Assembly (NCBI GenBank): GCA_025617745.1
Contig: CM046861.1
Span: forward strand, 17,395,563 to 17,459,562
Direction: 5' to 3'
Length of the DNA: 64,000 bases
DNA from: Heliocidaris erythrogramma
Taxonomy: Eukaryota; Echinodermata; Echinoidea; Camarodonta; Echinometridae
The translations under genes and the position numbers were made by a program. Below the pieces are notes generated by a model. That model was not told the origin of the DNA, searched no databases, and was given only the letters and a program-made list of their open reading frames with translations. Each line of letters begins with the position of its first letter. Position 1 is the first letter of the stretch. This document shows, in pieces, positions 63,710-64,000 of this stretch.

Positions 63710-64000
63710 TTAAATGATTCCTGTCCTGAAAGGGTTAAAAGACTAAAATATTAAATATTCTACATAAAGGCTCGTTCACATATGACGCCGGATATGGCGG
63801 CGTATATTTTGCATGTGGGGATGAAAAATATACAGTTAACAACAAAATTATTCATACCCCTTGGAAAATTATAGTTTTTTGCATTTTTCCTAAAAATGAA
63901 TGGTTAAATGAAGTTACTTGCACATCACTTGAATACATTTAGTTATCATCTGCAAATGAATGCCGTTTCCGGTTTCACCTCATTTGCATAACAATAGACA
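63710..64000. other. Gene A intron, window edge
   Basis: 63709-63830 matches 34797-34915. After GATGAAAAATATA the two copies diverge and no feature is recognised to the window end. Confidence 0.5.

Overview
This is intron-rich, AT-rich animal DNA. The likeliest source is an echinoderm, probably a sea urchin. That rests on the repeat spectrum (tRNA-derived SINEs with ATT tails, L2/CR1, I-type and Penelope-like retroelements, a Ty3/Gypsy element with a Leu-tRNA primer site, many small palindromic MITEs, C-runs next to A-runs) and on a family of WSC-domain membrane proteins. The species assignment is inference; no rRNA or mitochondrial marker is present.

The host content is a tandem array of related minus-strand genes coding for small single-pass membrane proteins (signal peptide, WSC cysteine-rich domain, short N-glycosylated stalk, transmembrane helix, cytoplasmic tail). 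All coding exons join in phase 1. Gene A (right edge) shows a stalk exon (62128-62184) and the TM/tail exon (60216-60700). Gene B is complete in outline: signal-peptide exon 48801-48900, WSC exon 35894-36172, three tandem stalk exons (10714-10770, 9880-9936, 9063-9119) and TM/tail exon 7176-7660. Gene C (left edge) has signal-peptide exon 3562-3661, WSC exon 2513-2785 and a TM exon leaving the window at 1-215. The gene A/B junction (48366-63709 and on) and the gene B/C junction (3171-11262, resuming at 34797) are near-identical paralogous copies, so each copy serves as an empty site for insertions in the other.

Most other sequence is mobile. The A/B copy carries an apparently intact I-type LINE (51563-57806, ORF1 plus ORF2, target duplication, CAA tail) and two non-autonomous inverted-repeat elements of about 1 kb (58691-59746; 62647-63660). 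The B/C copy carries a 23.5-kb block (11263-34797) absent from the A copy. It contains a 186-bp satellite, a decayed Gypsy element (15217-29046) itself broken by a 6.2-kb foldback element full of X-box-like palindromes and by a truncated LINE, an L2 fragment, a broken gene with a P2X7-type cysteine domain, and Thr-tRNA-derived SINEs. Gene B intron 1 holds a CR1-like LINE (37540-39620), a terminal-inverted-repeat element with a RecQ-helicase fragment and 9-10-bp target duplications (44060-45115), a Penelope-like 3' end (47391-48190), and several hairpin MITEs.

The mobile elements have inflated gene B to about 42 kb, while gene C, with matching exons, needs only about 3.7 kb. No CRISPR array, rRNA gene or convincing functional tRNA was seen.
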